From assembly GCA_017609145.1 (NCBI GenBank), contig JAFCEM010000002.1:1-35583 (forward strand): DNA of 35,583 bases. The letters are read 5' to 3'. The DNA is from Candidatus Aenigmatarchaeota archaeon (lineage in GTDB: Archaea; Aenigmatarchaeota; Aenigmatarchaeia; QMZP01). The notes under the pieces are model-generated. The model saw nothing but the letters and a program-made list of their open reading frames with translations, did not search any database and was not told where the DNA came from. Of the stretch, positions 9,272 through 17,535 are shown piece by piece (positions within the stretch are counted from its first letter, which is position 1; every line of letters begins with the position of its first letter). The position numbers and the translations under genes are program-made.

Positions 9272-11920
9272 ATGGTTGAGTTTCAGTTACTTGATGTAGA
9301 TTATGTTAATGTTAATGGAAAACCAATCATAAGGATTTTCGGCAAGACCGAGGATGGAGAAAGCGTCTGTGCCTTTTATGAGAACTTTGTTCCATATTTT
9401 TATGCGGAAGATGGTGCAGACAGGGTTCTTGAGGGCGAACCACAGGTGATAGAAATGGAGAGGGTCACCAAAAAAATGGTGATGGGCTATAACGTGACCA
9501 AGCAGCTTTACAAAATAAAAATAAAGGATCCCTCGAAGACCCCGGAACTTCGTGAAAGGCTGTCCGCCAGCGGAATAAAGACATATGAAGCGGACATACT
9601 CTTCAAGTATCGCTTTTTGACTGACCTTGATATGCAATGCCTTGGGTGGATAAGAACGAACGTGGATAATGGCGCGGCAACGAATACCGTCTCTGTTGAT
9701 AAGAAAATAGAGCTCAAGGATATGGAAAAGTTGGATAAGGAAAAGGATGCCCCGCTAAAAATTATGGCATTTGACATAGAATGTATAGCTATGGAAGCCG
9801 GGAATGTACCGGATTCAAAGACGGATCCCATAATTCTAATATCAGTAGTATTCAGTGAACCATACAAGGGCCAGAAATCAATGGTTCTGGGCACCAGAAC
9901 TGGTAGGGGAGTTAATCCCTACACATCGGAAAAGGAAATGCTTGAGGGTTTTGTTAATATAATAAATGAATACGACCCGGATATAATAACCGGTTACAAT
10001 GTTAACAATTTTGATATACCTTATGTTGTTGAAAGAATGAGACAAAATAAGGTAAAGCCGGTTTTTGGAAGATGCAATGAAAAACAAGTTATGGCCAGAA
10101 AGATTGGAAATAGATACAAGGTATCGATATCTGGCAGGATCATTGTTGACAGTTTTGAGTTGGTGAAAAAAGATTTTTCTCTGAAAAGATACGGGCTTGA
10201 TTACGTGTCACAGAATCTGCTTAACGAAAAAAAGGTTGATGTAAAGCACTCGGAGATTGAAAGGTTATGGAAGGGTAGTACGGAAGAGTTTGAAAAATTG
10301 GTGAATTATTCCAGGGTTGATTCGGTGCTTGCAATGAATCTTGTACAGAAACTTAACTTAATTGATAAATACGTAGCTCTTTCAAAGATATCAGGCACCC
10401 TGTTACAGGATACGCTCAATATGGGTGAAACAACACGCATAGAGAATTTCCTTCTCAGAGAATTCAACAGACGCGGTTATGTATATTCCGGCAGACCTAA
10501 CCAAAGCGAGGTTTCGAGAAGGGAGAAGAACAGGAGAAAGGAACTGAAGGGTGGATTCGTCCTGGAGCCCGAGAAAGGCCTGCACTCATCTGTGCTTGTT
10601 CTTGACTTCAAGAGCATGTATCCTTCAATAATAAGAAGTTTCAACATATGTCCCACGACCCTTTTAACGAACGAGTCCCAAGAGCCGCCTGAGGATGTAA
10701 TAACAACCGTAGCGGGCACGAAATTCGTTTCAAAAAATGTTAAGGAAGGCATTATACCTCATGTGCTTGAAAAACTAATGAAGAAGAGGCAGGAGACCAA
10801 GCGCGCCCTGAAGAAAGAAAAGGATCCTGCAAAGAAAAAGAGTCTTCATGCGCGCCAATGGGCACTCAAAATACTGGCGAACGCCTTTTACGGGCATATG
10901 GGATATGTGAGGGCAAAAATATACAACTTGGATATAGCTAATACCATAACATCCAGCGGCAGGGATATAATACACAAAACAAAAACAGAGATCGAAAAGA
11001 AATATGGATATAAGGTTGTTTATGGTGATACGGATTCTGTAATGGTTAAAGTTGATAATGAAACTGACATGCAGAAAATCAGACAAATCGGTACAGAGAT
11101 ATCAAAACATATTACAGAAAAACTGCCGGGATACCTTGAACTTGAGTTTGAAAAGTTCTTTAAGCAGTTCCTTCCCTTAACCAAGAAAAGATATGTTGCA
11201 TGGAAATTTGAGCCTGATGGTGATGGCTGGCAGGAAGGTATAGAAATGAAGGGGATAGAAACCGTGAGAAGGGACTGGTGTGACTTGGTATCTGAGACGC
11301 TCAGTGAGATTATAGAGATTATACTGAAGAAGGGTGATGTAAAAGGAGCTTTGGAATATTTCAAATCCGTGATCAAGAACCTTATGCGAAACAAAATTCC
11401 TACGGAAAAACTGGTCATAACAAAGACCATAACCAAGGCGCCTGGCAAGTATGAAGGTATACAACCACATATAGAAGCGGCAAAAAAAATTACAGCAAGG
11501 AATCCCAACGAAGCGCCTGGTATAGGCGACAGGATTGGCTATGTGATAATCAAAGGCACTGACATGCTTTCAAAGAGGGCGGAAGACCCGACCTTTGTCG
11601 CTGAAAGGGGGATTGAAATTGATCCAAAGTATTACATAGAGAATCAGTTGCTGCCTCCTATGGAAAGGATATTTTCTGTTCTCAGCATATCCAAGTCCGA
11701 GCTTCTCGGGAACGGGAAGCAAATGGGGCTCATGGAAGCCATCAATAATTACAACGAAACCAATCATATAAAGGTGCTCCCACGAACTGAGACCAATGGT
11801 TTTATATGCACCAAGTGCAGCAAATTCTATCCAAGGATACCTCTCGTAGGCACATGTGAATGTGGAGGGGAGCTTGCTTTTTCATCACCCAAAGGCATGG
11901 TCAAACAGGTCACATTATGA
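9272..11920 (+). CDS. polB: Family B replicative DNA polymerase (PolB)
   Basis: An 882-residue DNA polymerase with proofreading. Exo I is AFDIE (D168, E170), Exo II is GYNVNNFDIPYV, and Exo III is YSRVDSVLA. Polymerase motif A is DFKSMYPSII (D445), motif B is KILANAFYGHMGY, and motif C is YGDTDS (D586, D588); all catalytic aspartates are intact. No intein interrupts these motifs. The protein is longer than the usual 770-800 residues, and the tail holds a CxxC...CxC cluster (CTKCSKFYPRIPLVGTCEC), probably a small zinc ribbon. It lies on the opposite strand to DP1 and cdc6 about 4 kb from the predicted origin. Confidence 0.96.
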   Translation: MVEFQLLDVDYVNVNGKPIIRIFGKTEDGESVCAFYENFVPYFYAEDGADRVLEGEPQVIEMERVTKKMVMGYNVTKQLYKIKIKDPSKTPELRERLSASGIKTYEADILFKYRFLTDLDMQCLGWIRTNVDNGAATNTVSVDKKIELKDMEKLDKEKDAPLKIMAFDIECIAMEAGNVPDSKTDPIILISVVFSEPYKGQKSMVLGTRTGRGVNPYTSEKEMLEGFVNIINEYDPDIITGYNVNNFDIPYVVERMRQNKVKPVFGRCNEKQVMARKIGNRYKVSISGRIIVDSFELVKKDFSLKRYGLDYVSQNLLNEKKVDVKHSEIERLWKGSTEEFEKLVNYSRVDSVLAMNLVQKLNLIDKYVALSKISGTLLQDTLNMGETTRIENFLLREFNRRGYVYSGRPNQSEVSRREKNRRKELKGGFVLEPEKGLHSSVLVLDFKSMYPSIIRSFNICPTTLLTNESQEPPEDVITTVAGTKFVSKNVKEGIIPHVLEKLMKKRQETKRALKKEKDPAKKKSLHARQWALKILANAFYGHMGYVRAKIYNLDIANTITSSGRDIIHKTKTEIEKKYGYKVVYGDTDSVMVKVDNETDMQKIRQIGTEISKHITEKLPGYLELEFEKFFKQFLPLTKKRYVAWKFEPDGDGWQEGIEMKGIETVRRDWCDLVSETLSEIIEIILKKGDVKGALEYFKSVIKNLMRNKIPTEKLVITKTITKAPGKYEGIQPHIEAAKKITARNPNEAPGIGDRIGYVIIKGTDMLSKRAEDPTFVAERGIEIDPKYYIENQLLPPMERIFSVLSISKSELLGNGKQMGLMEAINNYNETNHIKVLPRTETNGFICTKCSKFYPRIPLVGTCECGGELAFSSPKGMVKQVTL

Positions 11921-11922
11921 AC

Positions 11923-12069
11923 TTCATGTGCATTCCGGTTAAGCTGGAATGAAAGACATGGTTTTTCCACACGCAACCAGGGGGTGTTTCCACATGAAAT
12001 GTGTTACTTCACAGCAAATTCATTTCAGTATCATGCGAGCTTCTCCACATGAAATAAAGGGGTGTTAGG
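11923..12069 (+). repeat. Cluster of ORB-like origin-recognition boxes downstream of polB
   Basis: The 179-bp gap after polB holds direct boxes resembling the archaeal origin recognition box (TTCCAC-dyad-GAAA followed by a G-run). Box A at 11965-11987 begins TTCCACACGC and ends GGGGGTGT. Box B at 11989-12007 begins TTCCACATGAAAT and lacks the G-run. Box C at 12043-12065 contains CTCCACATGAAATAAAGGGG and then TGT, the closest match. A half-site TTCATGTGCA (11923-11932) recurs at 15596-15605 beside cdc6. All three full boxes point the same way. They may be distal Orc1/Cdc6 sites; function is inferred from sequence only. Confidence 0.6.
11931..11951 (+). terminator. Possible hairpin terminator of polB
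   Basis: Eleven bases after the polB stop, CATTCCGG and CTGGAATG can pair over 8 bp (one G-T) around the loop TTAAG. A T5 run follows at 11962-11966, somewhat far away. It may help end the polB transcript, but archaeal termination often needs only T-tracts, so the call is tentative. Confidence 0.3.
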
Positions 12070-12099
12070 TGTGTGATATTCATATTACTTAATATTGCT

Positions 12100-13320
12100 T
12101 CATATACCAAAGAGTCCCAACAGGAATATGTTCATACCAGAGAAATAGAGTATTGTAGGTAATATAAGGAATCCCATTAAGTGTGTTCTCCTTATCCCCG
12201 AAAGAATTGCCAGAAGCCCTATGCAGGTTCCCACAAATGCCACAAGTATGCCTGTCGGTCCTGAGAACAGGAGTATGAGAGCAACAAGCAGAGCGATAAC
12301 ACACTTGTTTATGATATCGTAATTGAGTTTGCTTATTCTTCTTATCATAAATCTGCCTATCTTTATTGTCAAAAACGCAGAGACAAAGCATGCAATCACA
12401 CCAACGCAAACAAGGAGTATTATGTCATGAATGGTTATGCTCTCAACTAGTTGTGATATAGCCCATGAAGCCCCTGAGCGGGTTTTCCCAAGCGTATAAA
12501 ACACTATAAACGTGAAGAATATGTTGGCTGTGTTTATTCCCCCAAGGGCCGTAAGGAAGTCCTTTGTCTTTGCCTTAAATAACTGGGCTGCTATGACGCC
12601 TGCCTGGGCTGCACCAATACCGGGCAGAATTCCCGTTATCATGCCAGCGAACCAGCCCGCCAAGGAGCCCTTCAAATGGCTGGTATTGAGGTTCCTACAT
12701 TCCTGTTGGGGTGGTATTCTGGTTTTGTTCACTGCGGTTATTAACAAGGCGCTAAAACCAAACAGACCGGTTAGTGCGGGAAAAAGTGCTGTTTCCGATG
12801 GCAATGTATTCAGGGTAACGAACCCGAACAATCCCGCAAGGAGAAAGACCAGGAAAGAAGCAAGCCTGTTTTTGTCGGATATGCACATCCATACAGCGAT
12901 GAAGATAAGTATTGCATGTATAAAGGTGTGAAGAATTTCATAACCATTTGGTAGGATATAGAGAAGCAGAGGGAAGGTGAGGATTGTAAGCAGTGTCACA
13001 CCCACACCACCACAAACGGTAAGGAATAGGGCTTCATATCCTCTTCCCTCCAGAAGAAGCTTGTGACTCGGCAGCACTGACAAACAGGAATCCGCTTCGG
13101 GTGCGCCGAACAATATTGTTGGTATGAAGTTCGTGAATGTGTTACTCAGTGCTGTTGATATTATAAAAACCAGAATACAGGAAGCCGGGAAGATTGCCAT
13201 AAGTGGTGAAAAGGAAAGTATAATGATGAAAATGGTATTGGGGTGCAGGCCCGGTATCAGCCCTGTTATAGTGCCCATGGATACACCAAGGAAAAGAAAA
13301 AGCAGCATTTCAAGAAACAT
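12100..13320 (-). CDS. TctA-family integral membrane protein (archaeal COG1784 type)
   Basis: A 406-residue protein with about ten to twelve hydrophobic segments. Two related half-motifs are visible: GTITGLIPGLHPNT near residue 17 and GMITGILPGIGAAQAG near residue 225. These glycine/proline re-entrant signatures are typical of TctA, the large permease subunit of tripartite tricarboxylate transporters. Archaeal members such as this usually lack TctB and TctC partners, and none are seen here. The substrate is unknown. It starts 5 bp after the DP1 stop, so it probably shares the DP1 transcript, although no functional link to replication is evident. Confidence 0.85.
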   Translation of the reverse strand: MFLEMLLFLFLGVSMGTITGLIPGLHPNTIFIIILSFSPLMAIFPASCILVFIISTALSNTFTNFIPTILFGAPEADSCLSVLPSHKLLLEGRGYEALFLTVCGGVGVTLLTILTFPLLLYILPNGYEILHTFIHAILIFIAVWMCISDKNRLASFLVFLLAGLFGFVTLNTLPSETALFPALTGLFGFSALLITAVNKTRIPPQQECRNLNTSHLKGSLAGWFAGMITGILPGIGAAQAGVIAAQLFKAKTKDFLTALGGINTANIFFTFIVFYTLGKTRSGASWAISQLVESITIHDIILLVCVGVIACFVSAFLTIKIGRFMIRRISKLNYDIINKCVIALLVALILLFSGPTGILVAFVGTCIGLLAILSGIRRTHLMGFLILPTILYFSGMNIFLLGLFGI

Positions 13321-13325
13321 GTTAT

Positions 13326-14288
13326 TTACCTAATTTTTTGGAATTTGGTTTCGTGTGACCAGAGATTCACCAGAGCTGTGGTTTCCCTGTCGCAGGATAT
13401 TATATTCACACCCTTGTAGTTCTCGTTCCATGTATTCTTCTGCAGCAACCAGAACACGGTTGGAATGGGGTTTATAAGATGTGGGTCATTGGGAGGACGT
13501 ATTTCATTTTTGTTTGGAGAAAGATGCCTCTTTCTGAGCCAGGAGATTGCCTTTTCCGGCGTGGCATCTTCAGTAGGGGAATAGAATAGTATATTTATTT
13601 TCGTGGTTTTCTTTGAGATGCCTATCCAGCATGGGTTATGGGGACAGGTTATTATCCTCCTGGACTTCTTGCTTGGTGTGGCCGGAGTAATTATAAAACC
13701 CACACTACCCATGGCCTCAATCTCCTGTGTCAGTTGTGCTGTAAGAATGATATTGATATCAATTCTTTCAGGTTTGTTGCTAAGGGGCACATCAGGCAGT
13801 ACTACTTCCCTTGCAAACATCTTCCCTTCTTTCACAGAACCGGTGAGTCCTATCACATCATCAACCGCAACATGGTTGGTATTTTCGCCTTGTAGTATGA
13901 CAGGAATCTCTCCTGTAGGGTCTTCCAATATCATACCGCTGGGGGTTAGCTCCCTGACCATTCCTATAACAGAAATCTCTGAGAAAGCAGACTTTGCATT
14001 GTTTATTGAAACCGCATTGAGCTTGGCTGACAACATTTCCTTGATGGTGTTGTATCTGGTCTTGTAATAATCAGTAAAATCCTGAACCCCCAGCTTGTTT
14101 TTTGTTTTGGTTTTTGTAACGCGTGCCGAAGGGGCGGATTCGTCGGTTTTGGTGAATACAATCTCATCCGACTGCCCTGCGCTATGTAGGAGCTGTCGCA
14201 TCCTGTCTTCATTCAGGTTTTCAACAAGCTCGGGAGAGAGCAACACACCGGATTTCAGAAGCAGCCTGAGCATTTCCTTCTTGTCCAT
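13326..14288 (-). CDS. Shortened, apparently inactive DNA polymerase D small subunit (DP1)
   Basis: About 320 residues from the ATG at 14288; a start at 14321 is possible but an AAAAAATTTA box (14305-14314) favours the shorter form. The first part is DP1-like: an N-terminal helical domain (LLKSGVLLSPELV), a linker, and an OB fold (about 100-165) ending in PDVPL. The calcineurin-like phosphoesterase domain that follows is eroded. Where active DP1 has SDxHVGS this protein has LTAQLTQ; the GDxVDG segment is missing; GNHD appears as TPATP; YHG appears as YSP; HTGHVH appears as FWLLQKN. Recognisable DP1 anchors remain (NPCWIGI, LRKRHLSP, YKGVNIIS, KFQK), so the homology holds. DP1 is normally 450-620 residues. 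No frameshift is needed to read it. It may serve as a structural subunit only. Confidence 0.75.
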   Translation of the reverse strand: MDKKEMLRLLLKSGVLLSPELVENLNEDRMRQLLHSAGQSDEIVFTKTDESAPSARVTKTKTKNKLGVQDFTDYYKTRYNTIKEMLSAKLNAVSINNAKSAFSEISVIGMVRELTPSGMILEDPTGEIPVILQGENTNHVAVDDVIGLTGSVKEGKMFAREVVLPDVPLSNKPERIDINIILTAQLTQEIEAMGSVGFIITPATPSKKSRRIITCPHNPCWIGISKKTTKINILFYSPTEDATPEKAISWLRKRHLSPNKNEIRPPNDPHLINPIPTVFWLLQKNTWNENYKGVNIISCDRETTALVNLWSHETKFQKIR

Positions 14289-14348
14289 GGTTAGATTTGT
14301 GAGTAAAAAATTTAAGAGCATACCGAAACGTAAATAACTCGTAAATAA

Positions 14349-15551
14349 CTAAAAGAGGGAGCGCTCCTGTAGTATTTTCTTGATCCTGCCTGTTATTGCT
14401 TTGTTTGAGGGTATTGTTATCTCCCTCGTTCTCCCGTACCTGCCCCTAGATATCACCCTTGCATTGATTACACCAAGCATGTCAAGTTCGGCCACAAGGT
14501 CTGATATCCTTCTTTGTGTGAGCGGCCTTATGGCACACTGTCTGCATATCTTTTCATAATACACGAAAACGTCTCCGGTCTGTATGTTCTGGTGGCCGTC
14601 TTCAGTAAGCTTGATTATGGCTGATAACACAGACTGTGACTGTCTTGGCTGGCTCTTAACTATTTCTTCAACCCTGTCCATATCCAGCCGTTCCTCTGCC
14701 ATGTCAATATACTCGGTTCCTATCTTGAGTGCCCCGGACCTTTCCGCAATCTCACCAGCTATCCTCAGAAGGTCAAGCGCGCGGCGGGCGTCGCCGTGCT
14801 CCTGCGCGGCAAGGGCAGAACACTTAGATAAAACCCCCTCTTCAAGCACATTCTCGTTGAAGGCATCCAGTGCCCGCTCCCCGAGTATGTCCTTTAGTTG
14901 GTTTGCGTTGTAGGGGGAGAATATTATCTCTTCTTCCGACAGCGAGGACTTGACCCTGGGGTCGATATCGTTCATGAAGGTTGTGTTGTTGGATATGCCT
15001 ATAATCGATAGTTTGGCGTTCTTGAGTTCCTGGTTTATTCTCGTAAGATTGTAGAGAATCTCGTCCCCGGCCTTTTCGATAAGGACATCAATCTCATCGA
15101 GCACGAGTATCACACTCTGTTTTCTGGAATCAAGCGCATTGAAGAACATGTTATAGATGTGGTCGGTTGGCAGGCCGGTTGGTGGGACGAAAAGCCCAAG
15201 TTTTCGTGTGAGTTCGGCAAGCAGCCTGTATTCAGTGTCCGACACCTTCTTCATCTTGCAGTTTACATAAAGTATCCTGACGTTTTCTGATGCCTTTTCG
15301 AGCTCTGACGCAACATACTTCATCGATACACTCTTGCCTGTGCCAACAGTGCCGAATAGGAACATATTGGACGTCTTCTCCCCCCTGAGGCTCGGTGCGA
15401 GCGTCTCCGCTATCTGTTTTATCTCCCTCTCACGGTGAAGAATGTGGTCAGGCATATAGTGGTCTGTCAGGCTTTCCTTGTTCCTGAATATGCTCTTCCT
15501 TTCAATATACTGCTTAAATATTTGATTTAGATTGAGCTGAGTTGCTGGCAT
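14349..15551 (-). CDS. cdc6: Orc1/Cdc6 replication initiator
   Basis: A 400-residue AAA+ protein that binds ORB elements at the origin and recruits MCM. Walker A is GTVGTGKS (67-74), Walker B is LDEID (D152, E153), sensor 1 is IIGISNN, and sensor 2 is GDARRALDLLR. The C-terminal winged-helix domain (about 305-395) includes TQRRISDLVAELDMLGVI, the usual DNA-binding helix region. All motifs are intact. Its start lies at the edge of the gene-free region called here as oriC, with an AATTTAAAT box about 25 bp upstream. The stop is about 60 bp from the DP1 start, on the same strand. Confidence 0.96.
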   Translation of the reverse strand: MPATQLNLNQIFKQYIERKSIFRNKESLTDHYMPDHILHREREIKQIAETLAPSLRGEKTSNMFLFGTVGTGKSVSMKYVASELEKASENVRILYVNCKMKKVSDTEYRLLAELTRKLGLFVPPTGLPTDHIYNMFFNALDSRKQSVILVLDEIDVLIEKAGDEILYNLTRINQELKNAKLSIIGISNNTTFMNDIDPRVKSSLSEEEIIFSPYNANQLKDILGERALDAFNENVLEEGVLSKCSALAAQEHGDARRALDLLRIAGEIAERSGALKIGTEYIDMAEERLDMDRVEEIVKSQPRQSQSVLSAIIKLTEDGHQNIQTGDVFVYYEKICRQCAIRPLTQRRISDLVAELDMLGVINARVISRGRYGRTREITIPSNKAITGRIKKILQERSLF

Positions 15552-15621
15552 AAATTCTATATGAAACCATTATTTAAATTGTTTTCCAAACAATTTCATG
15601 TGCAGTTCATATGGATAGCAG

Positions 15622-15646
15622 ACCACCCCACAGTTTCTCATGGAAA
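15622..15646 (-). promoter_or_regulatory. ORB-like box D
   Basis: On the minus strand this reads TTTCCATGAGAAAC followed by TGTGGGGTGGT, matching the dyad-plus-G-run plan of the archaeal origin recognition box bound by Orc1/Cdc6. It is inverted relative to box E across the A/T-rich stretch. Confidence 0.65.
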
Positions 15647-15734
15647 CAGCACACAACAACAAACATTCGAAAAGAAAAACAACTATAACATTGTTATATT
15701 ATAATTAATAAAATTATTTTATTTTATTAAGCAA

Positions 15735-15760
15735 TTCCACAGGAAATCATGGTGTGGTGT
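15735..15760 (+). promoter_or_regulatory. ORB-like box E
   Basis: It reads TTCCACAGGAAAT then CATGGTGTGGTGT. The dyad half is a textbook ORB core; the G-run is interrupted (GGTGTGG rather than GGGG). It faces away from box D across the A/T-rich stretch. Confidence 0.65.
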
Positions 15761-16061
15761 TCCAGTAGTTCCGAATGGCAAAATCAAATGTTTTGGTTTC
15801 TAGTTAATACACTACTCTTATATTCCGGTTTGATTAGTAACTCTTTGGGTGTATTATCAGGCCCTAATAAGAGTTTTGTAATATCCTTGTATAGTGATTT
15901 TCTCCTTCAATCACAATCTTCTTGTAATTCAATATCAATTATCCCACACTAATATCCAATGATACTTAATTATCGATATTTTGTCTATTTTCGGGTTGGT
16001 GTATTATATTTTTGGTAAACATCAAACCCAAACCTTAAAAAACCACAACTAATTATTTAAT

Positions 16062-16745
16062 ATGAAAATGATTGTATTCGCTGATGTGCATGGGGACTTT
16101 GACACCCTGTCCTCTGTACTTGAGAAAATTAGCAAGAACGATGTTGAAGAGGCAGACCTTGTTGTGTGCCCAGGTGATTTTACGGATATGTTCTCAACAC
16201 CTGAGGAATTTTCTCAGATGGATATAGCTGATATGGTTCTCCAGCGACTGATGTCTCTGGGCAAGCCCCTACTCTGCATCCCCGGAAACCATGACCCCTA
16301 TGAAATTCTCAATGAATTTGATGAGTTTGGTGTGAACCTTCACAACAAAACCAAAACAATAAACAACATAAAATTCGTCGGTTGGGGTGGTGCCGCAACC
16401 CCCTTTGATACCATCTTCGAGCCGCCCGAGCCTGAGACAAAAGAAGCCCTTGAAACACTTGGTGAGGGGATTGATTCCAAATTCGTGCTCATCATCCACA
16501 ATCCACCAAAGGATACGAAAGTGGATATGGTGAGCTCCGGGGAGCACGTCGGCTCCCAGGCCATAAGAGATTTCGTTGCAGAGAAGCAGCCGATTCTCGC
16601 AGTGTCTGCACATATACACGAAGCCACGGGTACTGATAAACTTGGAAAAACAACACTATTCAATCCAGGACCTGTTTTTAACAGGCAGTACGGTGTTGTC
16701 GAGATAAAAGGGAACAATGTAAATTGTAGAATAAAAAAAGTTTAG
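16062..16745 (+). CDS. Calcineurin-like metallophosphoesterase (Icc/YfcE-like)
   Basis: A 227-residue stand-alone phosphoesterase with the complete dimetal set: FADVHGD (D, H), CPGDFTD, PGNHDP, LIIHNPP and SAHIHEA. Related proteins hydrolyse phosphodiesters or phosphomonoesters with Mn2+ or similar metals; the substrate is unknown. A TTAAAAAA box (about 16035-16042) lies 20-27 bp upstream and there is no ribosome-binding site, so the message is probably leaderless. It is the first gene on the far side of the predicted origin, and its last 4 bp overlap the convergent HTH regulator. Its intact motifs contrast with the eroded ones in DP1. Confidence 0.9.
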   Translation: MKMIVFADVHGDFDTLSSVLEKISKNDVEEADLVVCPGDFTDMFSTPEEFSQMDIADMVLQRLMSLGKPLLCIPGNHDPYEILNEFDEFGVNLHNKTKTINNIKFVGWGGAATPFDTIFEPPEPETKEALETLGEGIDSKFVLIIHNPPKDTKVDMVSSGEHVGSQAIRDFVAEKQPILAVSAHIHEATGTDKLGKTTLFNPGPVFNRQYGVVEIKGNNVNCRIKKV

Positions 16746-17479
16746 TGGTCCAGTTTTTGGAGGTTTTCCACTATCTTATCAACACTATCGAATCTGCACA
16801 CTGTAAGTGGTATGCCCTCTGCATCAGCTATCCTTTTGGCAATCTCATCAACCATATTGAGCCCGTGAAGCACAATAATTGGTGGATGAAGATTGGTAAC
16901 CTTCACGGCGACCATCGGTGTTTTCCCTGTAGATACCTTTGTAAATATCATGGCCCTTTGTGTTGTCATCCCATAGAGTTTGATGAGCTCCGAAAATGAA
17001 AGCTCTGTTATGGCTTTGAGGGAGTCGATTATAGTGTAACCATATATCTTCTGATTAAGCTTCTGGTTGTTTTTCGTGACAAATGTAGCATTTATTTGCT
17101 TGCAGAAATCGTAAATACTGATACCGGAAGAGAATTCCTTAATATCGATTATAGCATTGGAAAGTGGTCTGGAAGAGGAATCGTGCTTCACAAAGGTCTT
17201 TATCACATTACCTCCCCTTTTCATGTCTATGGAGATGAGTGTGTTGATGTACTTTTTGATTACCTTGATGCCGGGTGACTTTCTCCTCCCAGACTCGTAA
17301 TCGGAAACAACTGAAGATGTTATACCGAGCTCGTTTGCCAGGTTTTTCTGTGATATCTTGAATATATTTCTCCATTTCTTTATGACCTTTTCCGGACTGT
17401 CCGATGTTACTATCTCACCTGCTATATCCCTCACAAGTTTATCCTTCGCAATAGAATTTTCGTCAGTTAACTCATCCAT
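16742..17479 (-). CDS. Archaeal HTH (XRE-type) transcriptional regulator with C-terminal ligand-type domain
   Basis: A 245-residue protein. An XRE-like helix-turn-helix spans about 33-90 (WRNIFKISQKNLANELGITSSVVSDYESGRRKSPG). The C-terminal part (about 120-245) is the conserved region of archaeal predicted regulators of the COG1709 type, with FTKVSTGKTPMVAVKV, IVLHGLNMVDEIAKRIAD and GIPLTVCRFDSVD. This suggests a bound ligand or dimerisation domain. Targets are unknown. Its start faces Hjc across a 56-bp gap containing TATTTAAATTTA (17501-17512), which can serve both genes. Its end overlaps the phosphoesterase by 4 bp. Confidence 0.85.
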   Translation of the reverse strand: MDELTDENSIAKDKLVRDIAGEIVTSDSPEKVIKKWRNIFKISQKNLANELGITSSVVSDYESGRRKSPGIKVIKKYINTLISIDMKRGGNVIKTFVKHDSSSRPLSNAIIDIKEFSSGISIYDFCKQINATFVTKNNQKLNQKIYGYTIIDSLKAITELSFSELIKLYGMTTQRAMIFTKVSTGKTPMVAVKVTNLHPPIIVLHGLNMVDEIAKRIADAEGIPLTVCRFDSVDKIVENLQKLDH

Positions 17480-17535
17480 ATTCGGTAATTAACTTATATG
17501 TATTTAAATTTATTCCAAATCCCTATATTATAACC

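Larger units (their letters stand above)
15552..16061. other. Predicted chromosomal replication origin (oriC)
   Basis: A 510-bp region without a credible gene, directly upstream of cdc6. It contains two inverted ORB-like boxes flanking a strongly A/T-rich stretch (about 15681-15731, TTGTTATATTATAATTAATA and on), which fits a duplex-unwinding element. The half-site TTCATGTGCA lies at 15596-15605. The right part (15763-16061) has GGTGTATTAT at 15848-15857 and 15998-16007, the inverse TAATACAC at 15805-15812, and the inverted pair CTCTTAT (15815-15821) / ATAAGAG (15867-15873). Position next to cdc6 plus this layout match known archaeal origins; activity is inferred. Confidence 0.75.

Noticed and set aside
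11020..11508. 162-residue minus-strand frame with apparent hydrophobic segments
   Set aside because: Antisense to the polymerase domain of PolB; hydrophobicity comes from reading its charged codons backward.
11960..12070. Short direct repeats considered as a CRISPR fragment
   Set aside because: Units differ in length and spacing, no constant spacers or cas genes are nearby, and the motif matches origin recognition boxes.
15749..15952. 67-residue open frame on the plus strand in the origin region
   Set aside because: Its ATG lies inside ORB-like box E, there is no ribosome-binding site or fitting A/T box, and the peptide is low-complexity Ser/Leu-rich.
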